This document shows positions 44,399-57,655 of a DNA stretch of 64,000 bases, piece after piece. The notes below the pieces were generated by a model. That model was not told the DNA's origin. It saw only the letters and a list, made by a program, of their open reading frames with translations, and made no database searches. Position numbers and translations under genes: made by a program. The stretch is from Rhizomucor pusillus. Taxonomy: Eukaryota > Mucoromycota > Mucoromycetes > Mucorales > Lichtheimiaceae. Numbering within the stretch: position 1 is the first letter of the stretch; each line of letters begins with the position of its first letter. The stretch spans positions 1 through 64,000 of the forward strand of contig FWWN02000646.1 in the NCBI GenBank assembly GCA_900175165.2, given 5' to 3'.

Positions 44399-45531
44399 TC
44401 AAGAAGCAACGGTTTGACATTGATCGCTAACTGGATACGATATGCGGGATATCTTGCCGGACTCGGCGAGTGCCACCAGGTCCTTGTAGTACATCCTCAC
44501 TTCGTCAACGTGAAAAATATCTTTATCCGCCTGTCACAAGAGATTAGTGTAAATCTCCGGGCGACTTACGGCTAATCAATTACTAGGTGGAAGTTTACCT
44601 GAGGCCTGCATTCTAGAAGCACTTCTTGAGCTTCTGACGGATTCAGTTTATATGTACGCATCAAGTAGCACAGCGCCATCACTGCGCTTCGGCCTCTCCC
44701 AGCTAGACGCTAGACATGTCAGGCAAATATATCTAAAACTTGTGCAGAATGCAGAATTGAAAATGTACCTTTGCAGTGGAGATATATACGTCCGCCATCA
44801 TCAATTATTTCCTTCATCAGCCGAATACCCGCCTCAATGGTTTCAAACGATGGTATATTGAAATCACTAGTTGGTAATCGGATCTGCCGGATCCCTATCT
44901 CCTCATACAAACTCCTATATCCAGGGAATTCGGCGCACATGTTAACTACGGCTGTTATATTCTCTCGAGATCTCAGGGTTTTGATGTGAGATGGCGTTGG
45001 TAAAGCACCGAGTATGACATGCCGGTCGATCCTTTGCACAGACGTGAGAATTCCATTGTTCTGGTTTCAAAATGATATGCAACTAATAGATCTTACCGGT
45101 TGTACCAAGACCAACCGCTGACGCAGCCGAACATTCCAATCATCAGCTACACATGAGTTTGAGTTATCGCTCTCTAGTTGCTACTACGCAGAACGCACCT
45201 TGTTGTAATAAAGCGAAAGGTAAAACCGTGCCCATTTCAGAATATTGTCGTCTTCTCCAGCCTCCGGCACAGTGTCGTCTCTCAACGATGTTCTGAATGA
45301 GTTCTTCTCAACACGGTTATCGGGTCGTCTTAATGCTTGACTGATGCCAAGTGAAGACTCTTGCTGCGTAATGGGTGGACGCTCCTCGTCCTCTTCTCTG
45401 CCCATTGCGTTTACTTGTACAGGAAAGGAGTGTGAGCTCCTGCTCTTCTTCCGACCAAAGCATGAACACCAACTCCGCGTTGATACGGACACTTCCGCTG
45501 ATGCACAAGGCAAATGAGTGCTAAGCATCAT
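44399..45531 (-). CDS. PTPMT1-like dual-specificity phosphatase
   Basis: Predicted Cys-based phosphatase related to PTPMT1 (phosphatidylglycerophosphate phosphatase in cardiolipin synthesis) and plant/fungal homologues. The N-terminal exon (from 45531) is Ser/Arg-rich with a hydrophobic stretch near WARFYLSLYYNK. Then come PIDRHVILGALPTPSHIKTL, VVNMCAEFPGY, and the active site HCKAGRGRS, which is split by an intron (CAC TGC AAA G | CT GGG AGA, about 44703-44768). After it, RPQVNFHLADKDIFHVDEVRMYYKDL closes the domain. Five exons; the first junction (near 45192-45135) needs the less usual GTTCTG donor to keep frame and is the least certain. Substrate is inferred from family: a lipid phosphate or phosphoprotein. 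Confidence 0.82.
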
Positions 45532-45568
45532 CGTTTATTTATTATCATCATCATTATGTATGGATGGT

Positions 45569-46911
45569 TTAGCCGTGTTGCCATTCCTTGTTAGTCTCTC
45601 CCAGAAAGGCAAACTTGTCGAGCTCAGCTACTTCCTCATCCGTTAGCAAGAAGCCTAAGGCCTCCGCGTTTTGACGCACATGGTCGGCAGTGCGAGCACC
45701 GGCCAGAGGAATGGTTCCCTTGGCAATACACCAATTGAGAGCGATCGCGCTCTGCTGCCGCGAATATTTGTCAGCAAGTTTCTTCAAAGTATCAAGCAGA
45801 GATCCAAGCTGGGTCTTGTCGAGCTTTTCAAATCGCTCCTTGCGGGCTTCAGGGAAGGGACCATTCACGCCGAACTTGCCGGTCAACAAGCCCATTCCAA
45901 TAGCTATATATCATAGATTTACATGTTAATATATCAATGCTATCATTCCTACTCTCTTTTGAAATACTTGCGAGAGTATGCAAGAATAGCGATTCCCAAG
46001 TCGTTACAAGTCTTTATCAGACCAGACTTTTCAGGAATCGTGCGAATAAGAGAGTAAGAGATTTGGTTGGATGCGAGCTGAATGCCGCGTCTCTTGAGTG
46101 CTCCGTGTATCTCTTTGATTTCATCAATGCTATAGTTTGAGACGCCAACAGTCGTCACCAAGCCAGCATTGTAAGCGTCGGCGAGAGCATCCGCTGCAAA
46201 GAAATAACACTCGATGAGCGAAGAGCTTTCCTCATTATAATATACCGGCGAGTAGGGGCATACCTACGACAGGGATGGCTACAGGGTGAATAGGTGCATG
46301 GATTTGATAGAGGTCTGTCTTTTGTACACCGAGACGGGCCAAAGAGTCCCGAAGAGCCGAGAGTAACACATCAGGGAACTGCGTACGCTCTTCGCACGGG
46401 AAATACTTTGTCGCAATGATTTGCTGAGACTTCTGCTCGTCAGTGTACTTTTCGCGGAAACGGCCAATCTCGCGCTCGGATTCACCCTTTCCGTACAGTT
46501 CGGCTGTTTAGAAGATCGATTAGATTTGATCGCCAAACGGGCAAACACTAGTGCCCCGCACTTGCCTGTATCGTAGAATGGGATACCAAGCTCGAACGCC
46601 AGGTCAAACGCTTCTTTAGCTTGCTCTTCAGCTTCAGGCTTCCAGTTCCAAACTAGCAATTGCACGTTAGTATCAGTTCAATATTGCATCCGAATAATAT
46701 CCATCACTGACCTCTGGTGTCGCCCCATTGCCAGCAACCGATAGCTTTACAATGGATACAATTTCTTCTTCAGCATACTCGTGGACGCGTAAGACAAGGA
46801 GAATGGAAGCGTTTTACCAATAGGAGGAACCTTGATTGCACCTGCTAGAACTATCTTGCTGTCCTTGGTAGGGACCACTCCTTTATCCAGTTTGACTGCG
46901 GACTCGGACAT
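45569..46911 (-). CDS. Aldo/keto reductase
   Basis: NAD(P)H-dependent reductase with a TIM-barrel fold. Start ATG 46911 (MSESAVKLDKGVVPTKDSKI); at least six exons through the stop at 45569. The catalytic tetrad is visible: Asp in PFYDTG, Tyr in ELYGKGESE, Lys in IIATKYFP and His in YQIHAP. Further landmarks are TTVGVSNYSIDEI, LASNQISYSLI, LGIAILAYS (beta-6/7) and the cofactor-site segment GTIPLAGARTADHVRQNAEALGF. Resembles the potassium-channel beta/pyridoxal-reductase-like branch common in plants and fungi (IALNWCIAKGTIPL). Physiological substrate unknown. Confidence 0.88.
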
Positions 46912-48015
46912 GCTTGAGACTTGTGAAGAACAAGGAAAAGAAGGAACGAAAAAGCAACAATATGCAACGCGAATGTCATCATCGTCAAGCTGTGTAACAG
47001 ACTTTATCCCAGCATCGCGAACTTCTCACGGCTTGCTGGTTTCTTTTAACGTTGTTCCTGTCAGGTCATATATCTACCTGCACTTGTATCATCGTGGAAT
47101 ATTTGTGACTTAAGATATGATTCAGATACATAATGATAAGAGAACTGACTACATAATGGACGAAAGAAGGTGTAACAGCGGAAAGTGCACCTACTCTAGC
47201 GAACTAAAGAGATAATGGAACTACATAGCATCCGCTAGACGTTTCGCTCGTCTCTAGGGAGAAATACTATAAACTTTCAGCAATTTCAATGCTGTTGGAG
47301 TAGCTCGCTTAGTCTTCATGAACCTCCATTCTGTGGCTGTTGCACCTATCTCGTTTCTGTACGTCTGGCACCATTTAATTGCAGTTTATATAGACTAGCA
47401 TTTGCAGATGTTGGATGCTTTGGAGCATACAAAGGTGCTGATAGATTAGGAAATTTGATGTTGAGGATCTCTGTTGTTAAGTATTCTGCTATGAACTCTT
47501 TCTACTCCAATTGATCCAGTATGGTGATATGCTTTAAAAAATGTGAGCAAATATCAACATTGTTGTCAATGTAATGCTCAACTGACCTTCTAAAGTCTAG
47601 GGATAATTCTGTACAATACCCGCACATAAAGAAAATATATAATATAAATTGACATCTACGTAGCATCTTTCGCTGTTCCATCCCTGTCGCATGGTTAACT
47701 GTTGTTCTTCTACGCTGTCGCGTCTCGAGCTCACTGGAAGCATACTGTGTTAATTGAAAAGCATAGTATCTTCCTGCCAAGTATATTTTTTCTTTGATGC
47801 TCTCCAAAGAAAACATCCCGAGCATTTGCATACAGCACGGGCACTCCTGTTAATGATTTGCGAAGAATAGTAAATTTTCAGCGTCTCTGAGTCTGTGCAG
47901 ATCCGCGGCAACGGGAACCCCGGAAAGTGCTGTATCTGGACTTGAATGTCAAGGTGGATCATCCCGTAAGCCACCACATCTCTTTTTCCGGTTTCCCCCA
48001 TCTTTCTGAAGCGCT
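46912..48015. other. Divergent intergenic region, aldo/keto reductase and MTD1
   Basis: Holds the promoters of two divergently transcribed genes. A minus-strand frame at 47502-47831 and another at 47750-48001 show no recognisable domain. No gene called. Confidence 0.5.
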
Positions 48016-49081
48016 ATGTCCACTTCTTGCAAGACTGTACTTGCTTCTACAGTATCTGCCTCCTTCCGGTAAGTTGAATGATGGCGCTTTGGCGTATATA
48101 ACCGGGACTTGACCGAGATATCCAGTGAGCAGATAAAGAAGGATATCAAAGAACGTCAAATTCGCCCCAAGCTCGTAGGCTTTCTCGCAAATGAGGACCC
48201 TGCCGCAAAGAAATACGCTGAGTGGACGTCAAAGACATGTGCCGAAACCGGTGTCGAATTCGAGTTGCGCAAGGTTGACAAGCAGGACCTTGAGGAAAAG
48301 ATTACAGAGGCCAACGAAGAAAAGGAAGTCAATGGCATTATGGTTTACTATCCCGTCTTTGGTGGCAAGCAAGACCTGTACTTGCAGAGCTGCGTCAGTG
48401 AACTCAAGGACGTCGAAGGTCTGTGCCACAAATTTGTCTACAACGTCTACCACAACATCCGTTACCTCGACGAAGGCGAGACTATGAAGTGCATCATTCC
48501 TTGCACTCCTTTGGCTATCGTCAAGGTAAATGGAGGAGAAGGAGTAGAGAGAGAAAGAAAGCAGCAATTGACACTTGAAAACCAATAATTAGATACTCGA
48601 GTACATTGGTGTCTACAACTCTGTATTGCCCTATGGCAACCGGTTGTATGGTCGCACCATCACCGTTGTCAACCGCAGTGAAATTGTTGGCCGACCTCTT
48701 GCAGCAATGCTTGCCAACGACGGCGCTAAAGTATTTTCGGTTGATGTGAACGGTATCCAGCTGTTTACTCGCGGCACTGGCATCAGATTGCAGGCTCACA
48801 AGGTGGAAGACATCGATGCCAAGTTGGAAGATGTCGTCCCACAATCCGATGTCGTCATTACCGGCGTGCCGACACCAAAGTACAAGTTGCCCACCTCCTT
48901 GCTCAAGGATGGTGTTATTGCCATCAACTTTTCATCTTTTGCTAATTTCGAGGATGACGTCAAGTCTCGTGCATCCATCTTTGTTCCCTCCGTCGGCAAA
49001 GTTACCGTTGCAATGTTGGAGCGTAACCTCCTTCGTTTGCATGATTATCAAAACAATGTCCTTGAAAAGAAACAAAACTAG
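48016..49081 (+). CDS. MTD1: NAD-dependent 5,10-methylenetetrahydrofolate dehydrogenase
   Basis: Cytosolic one-carbon enzyme: 5,10-methylene-THF + NAD+ to 5,10-methenyl-THF, feeding purine synthesis. 313 residues in three exons (48016-48068, 48126-48525, 48593-49081); phases close. The sequence follows yeast Mtd1 closely: LVGFLANEDPAAKKYAEWTSKT, VNGIMVYYPVFGGKQD, CHKFVYNVYHNIRYLDEGE, IIPCTPLAIVKILEYIGVY, then the Rossmann part NRSEIVGRPLAAMLANDGAKVFSVD and VVITGVPTPKYKLPTS. The YYPVFG form, rather than the QLPLP of bifunctional MTHFD, supports the mono-functional NAD enzyme. Start is the first ATG preceding the in-frame exon 1. Confidence 0.95.
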
Positions 49082-49538
49082 ATTGTTTTCATCTGCACAG
49101 AAAAGCAAAGCATGCCTCTTTCGCACATTTATTGTAAATTAAAAATTTCATCTGATACCTTAAAGCCGAAAATGCTAGAACGTTTATCTATGCATTATGG
49201 CAACATGGCCTTTCACACAGAGAACTTGGGTAAAGTACAAATGCCGTTGTAATTGGTTATTGCTGAACTGCACTAATTCCTTATTTGTAGCTTTGCAGAT
49301 AGAAAAAAGATGGGGTAAAAATGGACAAGGAGGATCAATGAAGATAGAGTTGGAGAGAGGGTATCTCGAGAAAGAAAAAGCTTATTGATAATCGCAAGAA
49401 GTTAACAGTTCCAGGTAACTAATTTTGATTAAGCAACGACTGCACCCGTGCATGCAGTGCTTGGACATTATTGGGGTGACTAGTCATTCAGCGTTGATAA
49501 GCGATCAAATCGAAGAAACATGCTTGATTTGCTACTCC
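49082..49538. other. Convergent intergenic region, MTD1 and BRCA2
   Basis: 3' ends of MTD1 (+) and the BRCA2 gene (-). Short purine-rich + strand tracts occur near 49300-49380. No gene seen. Confidence 0.55.
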
Positions 49539-52500
49539 TCACCTTCGTATCCATTCACGCATGTTTCTCATGCTTCGCTGCAAATGGCTGGAAGCTAGAT
49601 TTTGCTGGCTGCAAACTTCGCTCTCTTCTGACCATTTAAGGTGCGTCACATTATACTTTGCATCGTACATATCGAACCGTAAGTTTAGGAACGCTACCAC
49701 CTAATAAAGTTGCATTAAACATTCCTCGTTCTATGTAAAAGAAAATGGAAATTGCATTTGCTTACCTGACCGTTCACATTCGGAAGAGGGCGTGCTGGCA
49801 GTCGCAAAGAAAGATGACACAACGCCGTCGTTTCGTCCGAGAGGATTAGAGACTGGTACCAGAACACTCTGTTATTTGCAAAGGTTTCCTTTCTCGGTTC
49901 ACTGACATCTAGGTAATAACAACTAGTCAATAATAGTCAGCAATACCAACTTATTGAACTCTTCACTTACAGAGAAGCACTCCAACGAGATCAATGTCGG
50001 TTGCGTGGTTGATAAATGGTATACTGCAGCAGGGTATTGTATGCCGAGGAGTGTATGCAGCTTTGGTTAGCCCTTCGTCTGAAGGATCCGAAGGCACCAT
50101 TTCCCATCTCGTGCTTCGTGTAGTCTTGAGCTCTATCGACGAATCCTTTTTGCGCATAAATGGAACGACAAAGTAAATCTTGTATCTTGCTCCCTCGCAA
50201 ATATCCATGAATGTAACCTCGTTGGCATTGGTTATCAATAGCATCATTGACGTGGCATCGGTATCTTGATTTGCTTTAGCTTTGGGCTTTGGAGCATAAT
50301 CGCACACGCGGACTCTAAAATATGCCGATACATTCCTCTCTTCGTTTGCACGTCTGCTCTTGTAAATAATATTGTCTCCTGATCTTTCCCTCCATGGTGA
50401 TAGACTGCTACTATCTTCTTGAAAATTAGGAGGTGCAGAACCGTTAAAATCATTGAATGATCCCATGTCGCCCAGGAAATGCTGCCGATAATCTTCTTCT
50501 TCCCTCGTTGAGCGCGTGATGGTTGTGCCGTTAGGTAGTGTCTCGGTGTAAAACACCTGGTATTTTCGACATATTACAACATCGATAGATGTGACGAGAC
50601 CGCCTTCTACGTGAATAGACGATAATGGTCGGAAGAGAACTCTTTGCCGTTGATATCCCAACTTGGCATCCCAGGCAGCCGGTTGACAGCTGTTTGAAGA
50701 TATCTGGAGTTGAGTGTCGTAATTTGCATTCAATGGCGATTTGGCTTCTCGGTTCCCAATCAACTGCGAGCAGGATCGAACTTCAGTATGCGTGTGGAAA
50801 AAGTTCTCATTTCTGATCTATACCTGTGCTCCACAAATCGACAGCTTCTGTCCAATTCGTAGCCGACCTTTACTTATTGCTCGTTCCATCCTGCTGTCGA
50901 CCAAAGCTGGTATTGAGTACCACCCGTCTGTTAAAAGGAGTTGACATTGTCGTTCGGCTAAGCAAACTATACAAGTCAATGTTGTTGCTTTTATCCAAGA
51001 CTCGAATTGCGCGAAATACCTTCTCCAATGACTGCTTGTTGTTGAGGATGGCGCATAGGGAATATATCTGCAACTACTAGGATCATATGCTTTGTTGGAA
51101 TATCATCTTGTTCGATAATCCTCTTGAGTGCTGATCTGTGACCCATATTTACTTCCCGTTCGTATCTATGTATACAGTCAGCTCAATGTAGCAGATTTTA
51201 AACGAATACCAGACTGCTACACGCACCTGTACAACAACTGATCGGTTATCTTTCGAGGAGCCCACCAATCTGCAAATTCATCAGGATAGGAGCGGATCAT
51301 TGAAGCAATCTTCCAAACAATCCATCGATAATGATTTTCAACCCATCCTGGCGGTAACAGCCGTTCCAAGGCTCCGGCTTTGATAAGTTCCTTTCTAGCA
51401 TCCTTTGGTCCCCAACCATCAAATGTATAGGATTCCGCCATGTGTGCAGTCATAAACAAGATATCCTTTGGCCTAAGGGTAATGTCAGTCTCCTTCTTGT
51501 CGATCAATACTTTGCAAATAAAGCTTACATGTTCTTTGCTTCAAGCTCAGAAACGCTTGTTTTTCGAGGAGGACCTAGTTTTGATAAGGGGTATCGAGGA
51601 ACTGGACCTACAGACAGAGTTCAGAAATTGCCAAATGCAAATCAAATTCTATCTTACATTGCATATCAAACACTTTATCACCCTTACAGCGCACCGTGAA
51701 AAATTTTTTGTTCATAGCCTCTTTGGTCTTCTCGAGATTCGCCTCAATTATTGGTGATTTGAACGGTTTCATTTTACCACGTAGAGCTGTAATGCGCCTG
51801 TTTCTCAATTGCAATGGGGGTATCTTTTCTTGCGAGGCCGACTTTTCCGTAGCGGATTGCAAGCTGTCTTTTTCTGGACTGGATTCAAGCGATCTGGCGG
51901 GAATACTATTTAATCTTTCTGGTGTTCCTGGCGGCTGCTGTGTTTGGCTATCGATAATCCCCATTTGGGTGGATTGTGTCAAGTCTTGACATGTCGAGTC
52001 AGAATTGAAAAGCGCGACTGCTTGTCTTTTCGCTTCAGCCGATACGCTTATTCCGGCGCGACCACTTCCCATAAGGAAGCCTCCATATTGGGACAAAACG
52101 TTTTCGTATTTGAACTCTGCAGGGAGCTCTTCCTGTGCTGGACGCTTTTCACCGCATCGTGGATTATCCAAGAGATTGTCTTCAGCCACGCTACTGTGCA
52201 AGGTAGTTGGCAACTCATTGCCGTTACGAGAATCTTCAAATCGCCTTTCTGCTCGTTGAATAGCTCCTGACGACGCTGCTTTTACTGGGTTGCCTCTACC
52301 AGTGGTAAATCCAGAAGGAATATTGGGTGCCATAGGGTTGCTAAAAGTCGGTTCTTCAGTTTGTCTGCGAGTACTGGCTGGGATCTTGTCGCCTGGTATG
52401 TCGTTGAACAAAGACAACGCCGTTGTGCGCGCATCCGCCGTACTTTCCAATTTCTTTTTGCTGCCACCTGTCACAAATCCTCCAAACTGATTGATGTTAG

Positions 52501-53181
52501 ATTCAACTTTGTTTTGTTGAATGCGTTGATCTTGGAGGTTTGCACTAGGCGAGCCTGTTTGATCTTTGCCATTCGTCGATAAAATGCTGCTTTCAACCTT
52601 TGAAAAAGCACTCATATCAAGCTGCATCCACATATCATCGTCATCCAAGTCAAACTCTGCGTCGTCGTCCATCGCATTTCTTGTTGCCACAGCTGCATGC
52701 TGCTTACTTGATAATATGGTCTTTGGTGGATTCTGTAACTCATCTAAGACCATCGAACGTAAGGCATATAGCTTTCAATTAGCCATTGTTTACATTAAAT
52801 ACCATGACGGCGAGCTTCATTTCCAGAGCCTTTCTGCTTTCCACTGGCAACCAGTAGGGAGTCTTGATTCAACTGTCTCTCCTTCAAAGGTTGTCGTTTT
52901 TGCAGGCCTATTGATTGGCAATTTGTATAATATGGTGCATCTCGATAGACTTGAAAAGCCGGTCTGTGTCGTTGAGGCTGAATTCCTCTTGAATTCTAGT
53001 TGGTGGTACTTCAGTTTTGAGATCAGAGATTCTTAAACGCGTAGCATACCGAAGTAGAGACACTCTGTTGCTTCAAGTTTTTGACCGACTCGAGAAAACT
53101 GGTGTGCTGTGAAAGTTGGTCCTCGAAGCTTGGAGAAAGGTCGCCCCAGTCGTCTTGAAACTCGCTTGTCTGAGATGTCAT
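49539..53181 (-). CDS. BRCA2: BRCA2/Brh2-type recombination mediator
   Basis: Rad51-loading protein of homologous recombination, nuclear, roughly 950-1,000 residues in about nine exons from ATG 53181 to TGA 49539. The N-terminal part (exon 52749 down to about 51660) holds three BRC-like Rad51-binding motifs: FGGFVTGGSKKKLESTADA...ALSLF near 52486, a weaker SGFTTGRGNPVKAASSGA copy, and YGGFLMGSGRAGISVSAEA...AVALF near 52090. The DNA-binding part begins with the helical domain (YTFDGWGPKDARKELIKAGALE; PPGWVENHYRWIVWKIASM, 51507-51230), then OB1 (MGHRSALKRI, TDGWYSIPALVDSRMERAI, KGRLRIGQKLSICGAQ) and further OB folds (KLGYQRQRVLFRPLSSI; NRVFWYQSLILSD; VVAFLNLRFDMYDAKY). Helical/OB1 normally binds Dss1. 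Acidic patch DDDAEFDLDDDD near the N-terminus. Confidence 0.92.
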
Positions 53182-53301
53182 TGAGATTCAAGCAAGAAGA
53201 ATATAAGCATACGCGCGGAGGGAAAGAGAATCCTTTTTTCTCTGCCTCCGCCGAAATCAAGTGAACTTTCGGTATTCCCTCCATTTTCATACCACACAGC
53301 C
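53182..53301. promoter_or_regulatory. Bidirectional promoter between BRCA2 and Ima1 genes
   Basis: Only 120 bases separate the two start codons (53181 on the minus strand, 53302 on the plus strand), so both promoters must share this space. No TATA box is obvious. Confidence 0.65.
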
Positions 53302-55138
53302 ATGCTCGACGACTTTGCGCCTAACAAGCGATCTTTACTTATGCGAATATTCGAATTGTTGGGAATTGTGGCCCCACCTACTCTAGTCAACTGCTGGTAC
53401 TGCAATCAAGATTCGTACCTGCTGCCTGGAAGCAAGCAAACACCATTCTATTGGCATTGCAACAATTGCGAATGCGACAACGTACGAGATCAGGTACAAA
53501 GAAAGAAAACTGAATATACTGCAAGTACAATGTCTCAGTACTGTTCAGAATGGAGATATTGTGGACAGGTTACCGGCAATGTACAGTGAGGAACTCAATC
53601 GACCAAGTAAGGGCTTTAAGCAGCTCCTGCAAACAACAAAAAGATATTGACATGCATCCAGTTACCGCTGTGCGTGACACAAAGCAGAAATTCCAAGAAA
53701 ATTCTGTCTGTCAAGACTGCCAGAAGCGACTCGCAATCATATATGCGCTTATGAAGAATTATATCCCAGAAGAAGATGTGAGTCGGTGTGGTCATTATTC
53801 GTTAGACTTGTTTTCGTGCTTACATTACGCAGGATCCCTCTTACGCAACACTTTGCAAATATGCGGATGAAAAAATGCAAGAAATGCATCAGAAATACCC
53901 GTTATGCGACGAATGTGAGGCCAAGTTGGACAGATTTGCAGAAGAGCAGAGAGACATCCAGCGAGGACGAAGGATAATGGAAATCATTGATCGAAGTCAA
54001 CGATTAGGACCTCCACCGATAAAACCATCAATGCAGCAATATAGACTTCGCGGAGCAGTCTGGGCATTTTTTCATCTGATGACATTGTATTTCATATTCT
54101 ATGGCAAGTACTCATCATGATCTTGATGGAGTTAGCAAGCAAGCATATTTTAACAGTAAATTATAGGCATTATATACCCACCATCGCATTCATCATTTTC
54201 CAACTTACTGAAAGAATTCGAAAAATTTTGGCGGATACACATCCTTCAACTATGCACCGTTTGGATCAATCTTTATCAGAACCAAGGGCTCTTAGCTGTA
54301 GGACGACACATTGCGCAGGTTGGAAAAGACACATATTGGTACTCGGTAACATTGTCCGTGCACACCATGAAGCGATCGATAGCGTGCCTTTACATGCAGA
54401 AGATGGGTGGTCACGACGACGAGGTGTGCGGCTGGTCGCTGGAAAGTCACATAGTACCGCTAACTATTTTCATGGCATGCTCATCTGTCTGCATGTATTG
54501 GCATCCACTCGCATCGAAGACGTACTTTGAAGAAGGTGTAACGATCATGCGCTGGAAACCATACAAGGTACGTATGGCAATGGATTTGCTTCAAGCGGAA
54601 TACTTACATACCTGTCGGTTTCTTAGATCATACAACAAATCCTCTGCTTGGTTCGTTTTCTCATCTTGCTCTTGCCGGTGATAGTAAACCGAGATAGACT
54701 TTCTAGTACTCTTCAAATTATTATGATCGCATATCCCACTGTATGTCCAAATATCTATCTTTTTACGTTTCTTCCTCTAACTAAATTGTTTAACTTATTA
54801 TGTAGATCTTGGTATCCTCCTTTTTCATTGTAAGAGTGAAGAACTCTTCGTGGATCCCGTCGTTATTTCCTCGGAAACGGCATGATGAAGTTAAGCCAAC
54901 CGCCAACATGCAGGATCAAGGTGATAATGACAAGGGCAGGAAAAGCAGCAACATCAGCGAGACCAACAGCAGTAGCTTGTCTCCGCTCCCACCAGATTTC
55001 CGTCCTACGCCCGAGATGCTCAAAGCTATCAAGTTTATGCCAAAGATAAGCTCAGAAACGCCAACAGAGATCGATTTGCCACAAGAGGATCCTCTTGAAA
55101 AGGTCCTCAATGGTTTGCAAAAAATAAATCTTAAATGA
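53302..55138 (+). CDS. IMA1: Ima1-type inner nuclear membrane protein
   Basis: Homologue of fission yeast Ima1 and animal Samp1/TMEM201, which sit in the inner nuclear membrane and connect chromatin and LINC complexes. 494 residues; seven exons: 53302-53493, 53549-53606, 53662-53777, 53833-54103, 54167-54567, 54627-54740, 54806-55138. The N-terminal Ima1_N zinc region shows paired Cys (LVNCWYCNQ; WHCNNCECDN; SVCQDCQKR; LCDECEAK). Then come hydrophobic segments (VWAFFHLMTLYFIFYG; ILQLCTVWINLY; PLTIFMACSSVCMYW; CLVRFLILLLPVIV; ILVSSFFIVRV) and a soluble tail. Exon 4 must end at a GC donor (CTATG|GCAAGT, 54104) to stay in the frame that carries the membrane helices. The alternative GT donor two codons on gives a stop-prone frame. 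Confidence 0.85.
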
Positions 55139-56047
55139 GGTATGATCCTTCGAGGTATGGATACATCGACCGTGTTTGCCAATGTTCTCTTATCTGTCGA
55201 AATACGAAGGCTTTGTACCCTAATTCATCACGTACTGCATCATCTTTCTTTCGGTAAAACTTCGTTAACTGGTATTCTATTGTTGAATATTCATCGTAAT
55301 GATCAATCAAAATGGTCCTTCCAGCGTATATTGTCTGCTACTGGGGATGCTTTACATATCCTTTATTTTCCAGCGCCTTGATGCGTTCGATGCAAACCAA
55401 CACTGGACCGAATGGAATTACCTGCCGTTTCTATTGATACTGAAGACCAAGTCTGAAACGATTGCGTTACCGAAGGAACCCTTTATACAGAGTCCAACCC
55501 ATACCGGGAGTTTCGAGAGGGTGCTCAACGACTTGTTTCGTCTTAGGCTTCCAGAAAAGGACCGTAAGCATTCCCTGACCGACTGTCCCCGTACATAACG
55601 TGGAAAGCAAATGCCGTCCTCCGGTATTCAATAATATCGGTATCAGTAATGGAAAGAAATCGACCACAAATGGGTCTTTCTCCAGTTTCATTTCTCGGGC
55701 ATCACCGCCCTATCGACCTACTTCGTGTTAGTAGTATTGCTACTCTATTATCCCACTAAGAAAATACATTTTAAATCAGTGAGGATGAATGCATAACATG
55801 AGTTCTGGAAACTTGCATAAATCATGTCAGCTTTACATAAACCAAAATCCAAGAATATCCTTCTGACACGCCAGTTAGCGCAGGAATAGGATGGACCCAT
55901 TGCGATAAATATCATTTATAAAGAGAAAGTGCAAGAAGGTTGAAAACATCTAACGGTATACGATGGATAAAAACGATCATTGATTTCGATTGGGATTCAT
56001 TTAAAATGATGCAAAAAGCAATATGACAAAATGAAGGATTTCATCTT
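55139..56047. other. Convergent intergenic region, Ima1 and aspartate aminotransferase
   Basis: 3' regions of the flanking genes. Open frames here (55142-55598, 55467-55691) are short and show no domain. Confidence 0.5.

Positions 56048-57655
<1,608 letters not shown>

Noticed and set aside
54117..54530. Alternative frame for Ima1 exon 5 using a GT donor at 54108
   Set aside because: It loses the membrane-helix frame; the GC donor at 54104 gives a continuous helix-rich reading for 400 bases and closes downstream phases.
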